Positions 8,071-19,700 of a DNA stretch of 64,000 nucleotides are shown here, piece after piece. The position numbers and the translations under genes were made by a program. Within the stretch, counting starts at the first letter, position 1. Every line of letters starts with the position of its first letter. The stretch is from NCBI RefSeq assembly GCF_017744675.1, contig NZ_JAGIAV010000004.1:1367033-1431032 (forward strand), read 5' to 3'. Below the pieces are notes generated by a model. That model made no database searches. It saw only the letters and a program-made list of their open reading frames with translations, and had not been told where the DNA came from. This DNA comes from Flavobacterium sp. (GTDB taxonomy: Bacteria > Bacteroidota > Bacteroidia > Flavobacteriales > Flavobacteriaceae).

Positions 8071-10707
8071 TTATCGATTTAAATAAAGACGGCCCTGCTG
8101 TGGCGGCTTATTGTCTTTATTGAAATGCAATACATAAAAATAAACTCCATTGGGTGCTACGCCTCCAGCGATACCGCTCTTCTCGTAATTTTTGCCATCC
8201 CAAGCAGGTTTACTATTATCTCCTTTATACATTCCGTTTCCGTATCTATTATAAATTTCAAGCGTATAATTTGGGTATAAAAATTCAATGTCTTTTATCA
8301 CAAACGAATCGTTTACACCATCTCCATTTGGCGAAAATCCGTCTGGAACAAAGAACTCGTATTGGGCAACCTCACAGTCCTGAAGCGAAACTTTCACTTC
8401 CTTATAGTTTTCTGACAGACATCCTGTTACTGCGTTTAAATCGTATCCGTAATAAATTGCATTATGAACCAATAATGTAGTTGAAGACAATAAATTTCCG
8501 TCTACAGCATCGTACCACGAGACGGTCGAAGAGACATTTGTTTTGTTAGAAAGATCGCTAATTTTCGGGTTGGCCAATCCGCAGAAATCTGCCGCTTCGG
8601 TCATTTCTGGAGCTGGCGTGTCATTGATAACAACCGAAATTTTTGCTGGTTCTGAAGTACAGCCTTGAGGAGAAGTTTCCCGAACAAAATAGTCTTCCGT
8701 TTTTAAAACATAATCAATTGCAAGCGGCTTAGTTGCTGTTGCAGAATTATACCATTTGTATTGCGATCCTTTTGGCTCTAAATTGGCGATAACCGCTTCA
8801 TCAACCTTACAGAATTTCTGATCTGCAACAATGGGAGCAGACGGAATTGGATTTATTATAAAATCGTCTGTAACGTTTATTAAATCTACATCGCAATTTG
8901 TAACCGTATTGGTTAAATTCAGTAAAGTAATTTTTGTTGTACCCGTATTTAAAAGCAATTCGGCAGGAATAACAAAATCTAATTTTCCATTTGCAACTGC
9001 CTTAGCAATGGTTTGTACCGCAGATGTATTGCTGTCTGAAAGCACATAAGAAATACTGGCATTGGTTAAAGTTCCCAAACCTGAAACTGCAACGGTAACA
9101 GGCGCATTCAAACAATAATCATTAACTTTTGCAATTACAGTCAAAGCATTTGGCAACGGATTTATATTTAGATTTCCTGCCACATTAGCAATGTTGGTAC
9201 ACTGAGGCGAAGGATTTGTAATATTGGTTATGCTGTAAATGTTTATTACGGATAGTCCGCTTCTTGTACTCAAGTTTCCTGGAATTGTAAAAGTTGCTTT
9301 TCCTCCAACGGACTGCATTTGTGCTGTTTCGCCTAACGCCAGATTATCTCCGTTTATATTGTACGTAATACGATAAGTTCCGTCTAACAATTGAGGCGCT
9401 GTAACTTGAATTGTTGCCGCATCATTTTGACAAATTGGAAGTGATGTCAATGTTGCATTAGTCAAAAGAGGCAAAGGATAAATCGTTAAAATAGTCGAAA
9501 ACGGACTAAAAATATTGACACATTTTCCTTTACTCGATGTCGATACAATTCGCGTAACTGTAATCGTATACTGCCCTACTTGTTTAAAATAAGAAGATCG
9601 TATTGGAAAGTTAAATTCTCCATTCACAAAATTTCCCCTTACGTTTTCAAATCCAGATACACCTGGCCCAACAACGCTGAAAGTAGCATCGTATGTTCCA
9701 TTCGGAATACCATCAGGGCCTTGCGTAATTTTTGCGGAGTAAGTTGCCGTTGCAATTTCAGATTCGCAAATATCTTTGCTAACTTCAATTTTCGATCCTG
9801 TAAAATCAAGTCTTTTTTCAAGAGTAATTTTTACGGTAGCTTCTTTATCTGGACATATATTATTATCAGGAATTGCTAAAACTTTATAAGTATAAGCGTA
9901 TTCTCCAGGTCCATTGGTATCAAACAATTCTTGAAGATTAATGTTATGGTCTGTCAAAGAAGTTATTCCTATTCCTGTCCAAGTTCCTCCGCTATCCTCA
10001 CCATCAAGCTGATCGTTTAAATCTAAATCAGTGTATCCTGCCAAATCTGTCGTTCCGCATAAAATTAAATCTGTTGCTTTTCCTTCTTTCGGAGCAATCA
10101 AAACGGTTACTTCAAGATTAGTCGATTTGTCGTCTGGAGAACAGGCAAGCACAGCAGGTACAGTGTAAACAAAACGAAACGTAGTTTTGGTTTTTAAATT
10201 CCCAATTTTTATTGGGTTTTCTACAGGCTCTCCCGTAATGTAAGTAAATCTACCGTTTGTGTGTGGTCCCATTACTTTGCTGTCAAAAGCCGTAAAAAGA
10301 TTAAAAGTTCCTTCGTCGTTACAAACTGTCGCTTGTGATCCCACTCCAGCATACGCTCCTATCGTAATGGTAACTACAGCTTTATTATCTGTACATCCTG
10401 AAGTTACAGGGGCTGTGTAAGTATACTGATAAGTTCCTCCAGCGCGAATAACCTGCGCATTCAAAATACCAGTAGCAGTATCTAGTCCTCTTAAATTATT
10501 ATCATCTGTCCATGTTCCGCCAGGAACTGGAGAACCCCCTAATAGAGAAAATAAATTTACCGATTGATAAATAGGATTGGCGATGTCACAAATTAATTCG
10601 TTTACATTATCGTCGCCAGCACATTGGGCAGATGCTTTTGAAGAAATTAGAGTGAAAAAAATAAAAAACAATACAAAATGGAGGTAGCTAATGTAGTTTT
10701 TTGCCAT
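8071..10707 (-). CDS. Large T9SS-secreted surface protein with type B (gliding-motility) C-terminal domain
   Basis: An 878-residue exported protein. Residues 1-27 form a signal peptide ending in SKASAQ. The body (30-780) is a series of beta-rich, cysteine-containing modules typical of Bacteroidetes adhesin-like proteins, with recurring PLPL/INPLPNA-type strand ends. The last 90 residues are the type B sorting domain: FFVPDGFSPNGDGVNDSF, then LEIYNRYGN, WDGK and GVYFYVLHF. In F. johnsoniae such domains direct export by T9SS together with a PorP/SprF partner, which is encoded next. The ligand or role cannot be read from sequence; adhesion or gliding is a reasonable inference. It is the first gene of the three-gene set. 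Confidence 0.9.
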   Translation of the reverse strand: MAKNYISYLHFVLFFIFFTLISSKASAQCAGDDNVNELICDIANPIYQSVNLFSLLGGSPVPGGTWTDDNNLRGLDTATGILNAQVIRAGGTYQYTYTAPVTSGCTDNKAVVTITIGAYAGVGSQATVCNDEGTFNLFTAFDSKVMGPHTNGRFTYITGEPVENPIKIGNLKTKTTFRFVYTVPAVLACSPDDKSTNLEVTVLIAPKEGKATDLILCGTTDLAGYTDLDLNDQLDGEDSGGTWTGIGITSLTDHNINLQELFDTNGPGEYAYTYKVLAIPDNNICPDKEATVKITLEKRLDFTGSKIEVSKDICESEIATATYSAKITQGPDGIPNGTYDATFSVVGPGVSGFENVRGNFVNGEFNFPIRSSYFKQVGQYTITVTRIVSTSSKGKCVNIFSPFSTILTIYPLPLLTNATLTSLPICQNDAATIQVTAPQLLDGTYRITYNINGDNLALGETAQMQSVGGKATFTIPGNLSTRSGLSVINIYSITNITNPSPQCTNIANVAGNLNINPLPNALTVIAKVNDYCLNAPVTVAVSGLGTLTNASISYVLSDSNTSAVQTIAKAVANGKLDFVIPAELLLNTGTTKITLLNLTNTVTNCDVDLINVTDDFIINPIPSAPIVADQKFCKVDEAVIANLEPKGSQYKWYNSATATKPLAIDYVLKTEDYFVRETSPQGCTSEPAKISVVINDTPAPEMTEAADFCGLANPKISDLSNKTNVSSTVSWYDAVDGNLLSSTTLLVHNAIYYGYDLNAVTGCLSENYKEVKVSLQDCEVAQYEFFVPDGFSPNGDGVNDSFVIKDIEFLYPNYTLEIYNRYGNGMYKGDNSKPAWDGKNYEKSGIAGGVAPNGVYFYVLHFNKDNKPPQQGRLYLNR

Positions 10708-10857
10708 AGATTAATTTTTTGTTAAACATAAGAAAATATTTAACAAAAATCATGTTTTTTAGTAAACTTATTTTCACAAAAAGAAGACATTCCTGCAATA
10801 CAGCATCGTAAAACGTAGTTTTATCATAAATCTAAAAAAACACGATTAAACGTTTTT

Positions 10858-12183
10858 TTACAATTCATCTTCTAGCTTAAATCTAAATTTAAGCACCACA
10901 CTATTGCGTTCTACTTCGAGATTAATCCAAACATCATCTTCCGATTTCAAAAGATTATTTATCTGCTCAAGACTGTATTTGTAGGGTTGCGTTTTATTGA
11001 TGCTAATAATAATATCCCCCTTTTGCAGTCCGCATTTTTCGGCAGCAGAATTCTGGCGTACATTTACAATTTCGTAAACAGGCTTAAGAGCAAATTTGTA
11101 TTTAAAATTATTATCATTTTTATCTTTTTCCTGAAGCTCATCCATAGTAGAAGCAACTCTTACAGTTTCTAAATGCACAGTTTCCTGTACCCACTGAAGT
11201 CCGTTGTGCTGCACTGTGATTCCGCTCTTGTTATAGGTAAAAGGTTCTCCAAATTTGCTGTTTCTTTTTAAGTAAAGTCTTTTTCCTTGATAGTCTAAAA
11301 CAAGAGTAAACCGTTTCAAAACTTCACCTCCAACAGATCCTATACGTCCTGGAACCATCTTAACGTTACGAACCGAAGCCGAATCGGGAAAGGAAACTAT
11401 TGGCTTTTTAAAAACAAACTCATCAATAGCGAACTTATCAATTTTGGCACGATGTCCTTCAATATCACCGCTAAATCCTTTTCCTAAAAAATCAGGAAAA
11501 TTTTTATTTGGGAGTTTTATTTTGTTATTTTCAAAAACCCAGAAAGCATCGCTATTTCCAATATCAATTAAAAGCTTCGCCGGAATTTCTTCATTATTAA
11601 CTGTAGCGGTCGTCATGATATAAGGCTTAGATTTTTCTATAGTTATCGGAGCCATTTTAAACTGCTTGTCGAGTTTTTCCTGATACTTATCACTCTTAGC
11701 GTGAACAATTATTTTCTTTTTCTGATAATTAACTTCAACCAAATTATTTCGAAAGAATTTATGGCCGATAATTCCATTAACAGGAATTCCAATATGAGAA
11801 GAGAGATTAAAACTTTGGTCTAGGATAATAAAAACCATATGGTCATTCGATTTCAAACCATGCGTTTCTAAAATATTCTTTGTCGATTTTAGGCCTTCTA
11901 TTTCTTCTTCGCTACCTAAACCGCGAAGTTTTATTTTCTCCACATTATTAAAACTGACTTCCTGCTTTTCCTCCATACTAAATAGAATTGTTTCTTCAAC
12001 TCCAGAATCGAGCAGAAAATTTAGCTCTACTCCATTCACTTTTATAGGAATAAAAACAAGGTTATTAATCAATTTAAAAGGGATTATGGCCTTTGTCGCA
12101 TTGTTTTCCAATAAAAAATCGCCTTGTCCAAAAAGCAAAAAAGGTAAGAATAACCCAAAAAACAATACTATATATTTTTTCAT
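10858..12183 (-). CDS. Secreted retropepsin-like aspartyl protease with C-terminal PDZ domain
   Basis: A 441-residue protein from the ATG at 12183; a TTG two codons upstream is less likely. Residues 1-20 form a signal peptide (MKKYIVLFFGLFLPFLLFGQ). Two aspartyl-protease-like halves follow: the first with NFLLDSGVEETILF (D-S-G, as in pepsin-like proteases), the second with LLIDIGNSDAFWVF (D-I-G, a less usual residue in the middle). A PDZ domain lies at about 350-430 with NSAAEKCGLQKGDIIISING-like sequence (KTQP follows). It probably acts in the periplasm or at the surface on an unknown substrate. It appears monocistronic, 150 bases upstream of the neighbouring T9SS gene set but with no clear shared transcription. 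Confidence 0.88.
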   Translation of the reverse strand: MKKYIVLFFGLFLPFLLFGQGDFLLENNATKAIIPFKLINNLVFIPIKVNGVELNFLLDSGVEETILFSMEEKQEVSFNNVEKIKLRGLGSEEEIEGLKSTKNILETHGLKSNDHMVFIILDQSFNLSSHIGIPVNGIIGHKFFRNNLVEVNYQKKKIIVHAKSDKYQEKLDKQFKMAPITIEKSKPYIMTTATVNNEEIPAKLLIDIGNSDAFWVFENNKIKLPNKNFPDFLGKGFSGDIEGHRAKIDKFAIDEFVFKKPIVSFPDSASVRNVKMVPGRIGSVGGEVLKRFTLVLDYQGKRLYLKRNSKFGEPFTYNKSGITVQHNGLQWVQETVHLETVRVASTMDELQEKDKNDNNFKYKFALKPVYEIVNVRQNSAAEKCGLQKGDIIISINKTQPYKYSLEQINNLLKSEDDVWINLEVERNSVVLKFRFKLEDEL

Positions 12184-12306
12184 TGACAATATTTTATTAT
12201 AAAATTAGCAAATATATTTATTATTGTTACATTTTCAGAAGTCCCCTTATTATTTACGGTAAATACGAAAAAAATATGCAAATTTGCACTTCAATAATTT
12301 ATACTC

Positions 12307-13503
12307 ATGCCGACAATTTCACTCAAGGGAAAAAACATGCCCGAATCTCCGATACGCAAGCTGGCTCCTTTTGCTGATTTAGCAAAGAAAAAAGGACACA
12401 AGGTGTATCACTTAAACATTGGTCAACCGGATATCAAAACACCGGAAGTGGCCATCGAGGCGGTAAAAAATATTGATTTGAGTATTATAGAATACAGTCC
12501 GTCTGCCGGATATGAAAGCTATAGAAAAAAATTAGCTCATTTTTACCAGCGCCAAAATGTAAACGTTAACACAGAAGACATCATTGTTACAACTGGTGGT
12601 TCTGAAGCCTTACTTTTTGCACTGGCCACAATAACAGATCCTGGAGATGAAATCATTATCCCGGAACCTTTTTATGCTAATTATCATGCGTTTGCTTCTT
12701 CTACCAGTGCAACCGTAGTGCCTCTTGTTTCTACTATTGAAACTGCATTTGCATTGCCAAGCATTGATGAAGTTGAAAAATTAATTACACCGAAAACAAA
12801 AGCCATTCTGATTTGCAATCCTGGAAATCCGACTGGGTATTTATATTCTGAAGCAGAAATTAAACAGCTTGCCAGCTTAATTAAAAAACACGATTTATAC
12901 CTAATCGCCGATGAAGTATATCGCGAGTTTTTATATGATGGCGATGATGTGCATTTTTCTGTAATGAATCTAGAAGATGTACAGCAAAATGTAATCATGG
13001 TCGATTCTGTTTCTAAACGCTACAGCATGTGCGGAGCAAGAATTGGCTGTTTGGTAACCAAAAACAAAGATGTTTTGGCAACTGTAATGAAGTTTGCCCA
13101 AGCACGTTTGAGTCCGCCAACTATAGAGCAAATTGCTTGCGAAGCAGCCATTGACACACCTCAAAGTTATTTTGATGAAGTAATTGGAGAATACAAAGAA
13201 CGCCGCAATACTTTAATTGCCGAATTAAATAAGATTGAAGGCGTTGTGGTAACCAAACCAAAAGGTGCTTTCTATTGCATTGCTGAACTTCCGATCGAAG
13301 ACTCAGACGATTTTGCACAATGGCTTCTTGAAAGTTACCATTTAAATGGCGAAACGGTAATGATTGCTCCTGCGAAAGGCTTCTACTCGACACCTGGAAT
13401 GGGACTTAATCAAGTTCGTATTGCTTACGTTCTAAACAAAAAAGATTTGATTACAGCCGTAAACATTTTAAAGGAAGCTTTATTGGTTTACAATAACAGA
13501 TAA
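12307..13503 (+). CDS. PLP-dependent class I/II aminotransferase (aspartate aminotransferase-like)
   Basis: A 398-residue cytoplasmic fold-type I aminotransferase. Visible features are YHLNIGQPDIKTP at the N-terminus, ITTGGSEALLFAL-type cofactor phosphate binding (VTTGGSEA), ICNPGNPTGYLYS, the Asp/Tyr pair in LIADEVYREFLY, the PLP lysine in VDSVSKRYSMCGARIG, and the substrate-carboxylate arginine in LNQVRIAYV. The length is typical. It most likely transfers amino groups between an amino acid and 2-oxoglutarate, but the exact substrate (aspartate, aromatic or other) cannot be decided. It is a single gene, with a palindrome (13525-13566) after the stop. Confidence 0.93.
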   Translation: MPTISLKGKNMPESPIRKLAPFADLAKKKGHKVYHLNIGQPDIKTPEVAIEAVKNIDLSIIEYSPSAGYESYRKKLAHFYQRQNVNVNTEDIIVTTGGSEALLFALATITDPGDEIIIPEPFYANYHAFASSTSATVVPLVSTIETAFALPSIDEVEKLITPKTKAILICNPGNPTGYLYSEAEIKQLASLIKKHDLYLIADEVYREFLYDGDDVHFSVMNLEDVQQNVIMVDSVSKRYSMCGARIGCLVTKNKDVLATVMKFAQARLSPPTIEQIACEAAIDTPQSYFDEVIGEYKERRNTLIAELNKIEGVVVTKPKGAFYCIAELPIEDSDDFAQWLLESYHLNGETVMIAPAKGFYSTPGMGLNQVRIAYVLNKKDLITAVNILKEALLVYNNR

Positions 13504-13524
13504 TCAAAAAAAAATAAAATTCTT

Positions 13525-13566
13525 AGCCGGGAATTCATAAGTTAGCAAATTTGTGAATTCCCGGCT
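13525..13566. repeat. Intergenic palindrome, possible terminator
   Basis: AGCCGGGAATTCA (13525-13537) pairs perfectly with TGAATTCCCGGCT (13554-13566), and A/T-rich flanks extend the pairing. It lies 22 bases after the aminotransferase stop and could serve as its terminator. It loosely resembles the GCCACGAATT family in its GAATTC core. Confidence 0.75.
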
Positions 13567-13740
13567 AATTTTATTTACAGCAAATTTAACTTCTGTTTTT
13601 TTACACAAATTTGCTCACTCCTATTTAAAATCAAAATAAATCCCTTTAATTATCAAAACCTTACGCATAAATAGGTATTATTTTAATTTTTACCCTTAAA
13701 TGATATAATAAAAACTTTTAAGAGAAAATATCATTTAAAC

Positions 13741-16700
13741 ATGTTTATAAATTTACTCGATTTTTTAAAATTGATTATAAATAATAAACTTACAAATGCG
13801 GTGAAAAAAAACTACACCTTTTTCTTGTTTTTATTGTTTTTTAGTAGCAGTTATCTAATTGCACAACAAAAAACACAGCTACCTCTTAAAAACAGCTACA
13901 ATGATGTTGCAATAACTACTACATCCAATGCTGTTAACTATACAAGTACAGGTTTGTATTTACATGGAGGAACCTCTACTGAACCTACTGAAACCTATCT
14001 TCGTTTTCAGGGAATTTCATTACCTGCTGATGCAGTTATAAAAAGTGCAAATATCATATTCTATGGCAGAACAGCAAGTTCAGTTGGTACCACTATAGGC
14101 ATAACCGGCGAAATTGGAAATTCTGATGCATATCCTCCCTCTGCTACCGTAAATACTGCTACCTCTATAAGAGGACGTCAGTATACAGGTGCTTCGGTGG
14201 TATGGGATACTCCCGTATGTGTACCTAATAAAGAATATACAACACCAGATGTAACCAATTTATTGATAGATATGTTTCCTGCTGGCGTTGGAAATAATAA
14301 TATATCTTTCAAACTGACCGGAAATCAAAAAGGCTCATTTATCATGTGGTCTTATGATGGAAACGCAACTATGGCTCCGAAGCTACAAATAACTTTTACA
14401 TCGGCTTATGGTACATTTACAACTACTGTATTAGCTAATACAGATGATGGTCGTGAAAACATAAATGGAGAAATGTATCTTACAGATGGCTATATTAATC
14501 TGGGAGGCAGAGCAGACTCTGGCAATAGTGCCGTAAGATTTCCTGCTGTTGAAATACCTGAAAAAGCAGAAATCACCGAAGCTTACATTGAGTTCTATTC
14601 TTACGGAACAAGCCCTGCAAGTAGCATTAACATCTATTCTGAGTTAGCAAATGCTGCAACATACTCAACTACAGGCAGTAATATTACAAAAAGAAACTAT
14701 TCTGCTAACACAGTAAATTGGTCTACTGAATCTTGGGTTATCAATAATAAATTATATACAACACCAAACCTTAAAAACATTATCGACGCAACCCGTTTAT
14801 CGGGATGGAAATCTGGTGAATCAATTGGGTTTAAATTTGTTGGAACTCTGCTTAACAACGGAGCTACAGCCTGCACCAATGAAATGGGTGATCTATACAA
14901 ACCACGTCTTGTAATTAAATACAAAACAGAAGGAAACGGACCTAGTGTAGAAACAATTCCATTAAATGGAGTTTCAGCAAGTGTTATATCAATCGGAAAT
15001 GATGACGGTAGAGAATATAACAATGGTAGTATGGCTTTGGGAGATGGCGCTCTATTTTTGAGCGGACGTACTGATGGAAGTGACAGCGGTTTTATTTTTC
15101 ACAACATTCAGGTTCCGGCAAATGCACAAATCAAAGACGCTTATATCGAATTTTATGCTTACGCTACAAGCCCAGCCACATCCGTAAACATATATGCCGA
15201 GATGAATCAAAAACCGTACACAAACGATTCTAAAAGCATTACTTCTCGCCAATATACCAATAATAGTATTCACTGGGCAACTGAGGCCTGGACTAAAGAT
15301 CTTGAAAAAAATAGAACTCCTAACCTGAGAAATATTATAGACGAAATTCGCTTAAACGGATGGAAATCGGGTGAAAATATCGCCTTTAAATTCAATGGAA
15401 TAGGTTTAAATGATGGAGCAAGAGCATACGCTTATGAAGGATCTGCACTTTACAGACCACGTTTAGTAATAGAATATGTAAATAATAATGAAGGTCCAAG
15501 TATAGTAGTTGACCCTAATGAAGTACAAACCTATGTATCAATTGTGAATACGGGAAATGATGACGGAAGAGAGTACACAAACGGTAACATGGCTTTGGGA
15601 GATGGCGCACTATTTTTGAGCGGGCGTACTGATGGCAGTGACAGCGGATTTATTTTTCATAATACCCTAATCCCCGCAAATGCTGAAATTAAAGATGCAT
15701 ATATTGAATTTTTCGCATACGCTACAAGCCCGGCAACGGCTATAAATATATACGCTGAAAAAAATCAAAAATTACCTTACACTTATAACCCTAAAAGTAT
15801 TACGGCTCGTGAATACACTAATAATAAGGTTCATTGGGCTACAGAAACTTGGGCTAAGGATCTGGAAAAAAACCGAACTCCTAATTTGAGAAATATTATC
15901 GATGAAATTCGTTTAAACGGATGGAAATCAGGTGACAATATCGCATTCAAATTCAACGGATTAGGATTAAACGATGGTGCAAGAGCTTATGCTTACGAAG
16001 GGTCTAATCTTTACAGACCCCGTTTAGTCGTTAAATATGTTGTTAACGGTGCAGGACCTAGCATAGTGGTTGATCCAACTGAAATACAAACCAATGTTGC
16101 TATTGTAAACACAGGAAATGATGACGGTAGAGAATACACAAACGGTAATATGGCTTTGGGAGATGGCGCTATGTTCTTGAGCGGACGTACTGACGGAAGC
16201 GATAGCGGTTTTATTTTTCACAATACCGAAATTCCAGCAAATGCTGAAATCAAAGATGCCTACGTTGAATTTTTCGCATACGCTACAAGCCCTGCTACAA
16301 CTGTAGACATATACGCTGAGAAGAACCAAAAATTACCTTATACTTATAATCCAAAAAGTATTACAGCTCGTGAATACACTAATAATAAAATTCATTGGGT
16401 AACGGAAAACTGGACTAAAGATCTTGAAAAAAACAGAACTCCTAATTTGAGAAATATTATCGATGAAATTCGTTTGAACGGATGGAAATCAGGTGATAAT
16501 ATTGCACTTAAATTTAACGGAATAGGTTTAAACGATGGCGCAAGAGCCTATGCATATGAAGGATCTAACCTTTTCAGACCCCGTTTGGTTGTAAAATATG
16601 TTGTAAATGGCGCAGGTCCAAGTATAATAACAGACCCGAATGAAATACACACAGAAGCGTCAATCATATCTACCGGAAATGATGACGGTAGAGAATTCAC

Positions 16701-19700
16701 AAACGGCAATATGGCTTTGGGAGATGGCGCTATGTTTTTGAGCGGACGCACTGATGGAAGTGATACAGGATTCATTTTCCGTAATACCAATATTCCGGCA
16801 ACTTCAGAAATTAAGGATGCTTATATCGAATTTTATGCTTACGCTACAAGTCCTGCTACAACTGCAGATATTTATGCCGAGGTGAACCAAAGAATACCTT
16901 ATACCTATGATCCAAAAAGCATCACAGCTCGCCAATACACCAATAATAAAATCAATTGGACAACAGAAACCTGGGCTAAAGATCTTGAAAAAAACCGGAC
17001 TCCTAATTTGAGAAATATTATAGATGAAATTCGTTTGAAAGGATGGAAATCAGGTGAAAACATAGCTTTCAAATTTAACGGTTTAGGTTTAAACGATGGA
17101 GCAAGAGCTTATGCCTATGAGGCATCTAATATGTACAGACCTCGTCTGGTTATAAAATATGCCAATAATGGTGCAGGACCAAGTATTGTAACTGATTCCA
17201 ACCAAACGCAAACTTACACTAACATTGTAACTAGCGGATATGATGATGGACGCGAAAATACTGATGGTAACATGTACTTGGGTGATGCTTTTTTATCATT
17301 GGCCGGACAACCGGATTCATATAAAACAGGAATTCGTTTCCAAAATGTTGATCTTCCTGTTAACGCTGAAATAACAGAAGCTTATATCGAATTTTATGCC
17401 TACGGTTCGAGTAATGCAACTACAGTATCTATAAAATCTGAGATTGGTGACGCGCAGATGTACTCACCAATAAAAAACAATATGTCTCACCGTACTTATT
17501 CTCAAAATACTGAATTGTGGAATACGGATACACGTAACGATTATACGCAAAATCGTACCGTAGATATTAAAAAACTAATTAACGAAAACCGTCTTAGAGG
17601 GTGGGAACCGGGACAAAGCTTAGCGTTTTTATTTGAAGGAAAAGGCGTATCGTCTAACTTTGCCCGTGTACGTTCTTACGAAGCAGGCAATTTGTACAGA
17701 CCCCGTTTAGTAATTAAATACAAAGACAATCAAAAAGGACCGGATGCAGCAGCAGTAATCAGTACACTAAACGATGTAATAACCGACGCTTCTTTAATGA
17801 AAGGACTTGTTATTAACGAAGTAGCTGCACAAGGCACTGTTGCTCAAAAAGAAGACTGGATAGAAATATATAACAGTCTCGATAAAACAATTCTTATTAA
17901 TGGTAATGTTTCAATATCGAATAAAGACACTAAAAAAGATCTTAATCCATTAAAAAACATTCTTATTCCTGCTAAAGGATTTGCGGTAATGATAGCAGAT
18001 AAAAAACCTGAAAAAGGAAATTTCCACCTTAATTTTGATTTGAAAAATACAGGAGGTGTGGTTTATTTATCAACTTTAGCAGGTAAAAAAACAGCCGCTT
18101 TAGATGAACTAGCTTATACCGAAACTCCATACAATACAAGTTACGGACGCAGCACTGATGCAGCAGCTACTTTAGCATCTTTTATTAATCCTACATATAA
18201 TTTATCTAATAATGCAGGACAACAAAAAGTAATTTTATCATTTAGTAAAGAAAGAGGTATATACCCAACAGGATTTGATTTAACAATTACAGCTCCGTTT
18301 GGAACTACTGTTAATTATACATTAGATGGTAAATTCCCTTCCAAAACAGTTGGAACAAAATACACCACTCCTATTGCTATAAAACAATCGTGTGTACTTA
18401 AAGTATATGCATATGATGCAACGGGTAATTCCGGAGTAATATCACACACTTATGTATTACAAGACAATTACAAGAATGAGGCACCTAGCAACGATTCACA
18501 ATGGTATAACAAAACTTATATACTAACAGCCGATGAATATTCAAAAGCAATAGCCGAATTGCCAATTATTTCTATATCGACAGATGCAGAATTAAGCCCT
18601 CTTTGGGTACAAGGTTCGTTTGAGTATATAGACAAACATATTTATAGTGATCATACCAACTTTTTCTCCAATTCTACCACAAAGAAATTTGGACAGGCAA
18701 GTTTAGCACAATTTAACGGTGGTGCTAAATTTAAATTTAACAAAGATGCACAGGTAAAAAAGGCAAATTATCCTTTCTTTGACGTGTATCCAGGCGAAGT
18801 ATATCCAACTACAAATAAAGTACAAGTACTTTCATTGAAAGAAGGACAAGATGGTCCGCAGAACAATGTGTATAATACAGGTTACTTACGTTTTGATGAG
18901 AAGATGACAATGAACCTTTGCAAAGAAATAGGTAAATATGCTCTTGATACCCGTTATATAAATTTCTTTGTAAACGGAAAATATAGAGGGGTTAAAACTG
19001 TAAGAAACGATTTTAGTTCTAATAATTTAGAAGAAGTATTTGGAGATGATGCTGATAATTACACAACCATAAACTTACAGGATGGCAATTTCCCTGTAGG
19101 AGTTATCGAGGAAGGTGATGGTAGTACTGCAATATGGCAAAATATAAAGAAACTTGCAGCTGCCAAAGATTTTCAAGGTTTTAAAAATTGGGTCGATGTT
19201 GAGGACTTAATTAAATTCCAGATTATGTTTATGTTTACAGATACTGAAAATGAAGCAATTGCCATAGTTCACAACTATGCACCAAACTTTTTGAAGGCAA
19301 AAATGAATATAAATGATACCGATGGTGCATTTTTTGGAGGATTTACAGCCCCTACTTCATCGATAACAATGCCTCCTATAGGCTTTGCCGGCGGCGGCGG
19401 AAATTACAAACAAAAATGGATTTTAAACGATTCGAGATTAGGACCAGGAGGTTTGTTTGGTAATTTTATGGGGTCTAATACAAATCAAACAACAGGGAAC
19501 CTTGAATTTAAAACTCTTGTAAAAGATTATGTACAAGCTGCTTTTGGTGACCCGAAAAGCACCGTTGTTGCTCCTCTTTCTGTGAGCAATGTGCAGACTA
19601 TGATAAAAAATACAGTGGCCGAACTAACCAATGTTTATAAACTCGATGCAGCTTATATGTCTTATGACAGAGAAGTATATAATTACTGGAAAAATATAGA

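Noticed and set aside
9580..9879. Plus-strand open frames antisense to the type B T9SS protein gene, and similar antisense frames across valS, OmpA-PD40, gyrB and asnB
   Set aside because: They lie entirely within well-supported genes on the other strand and lack protein-family patterns.
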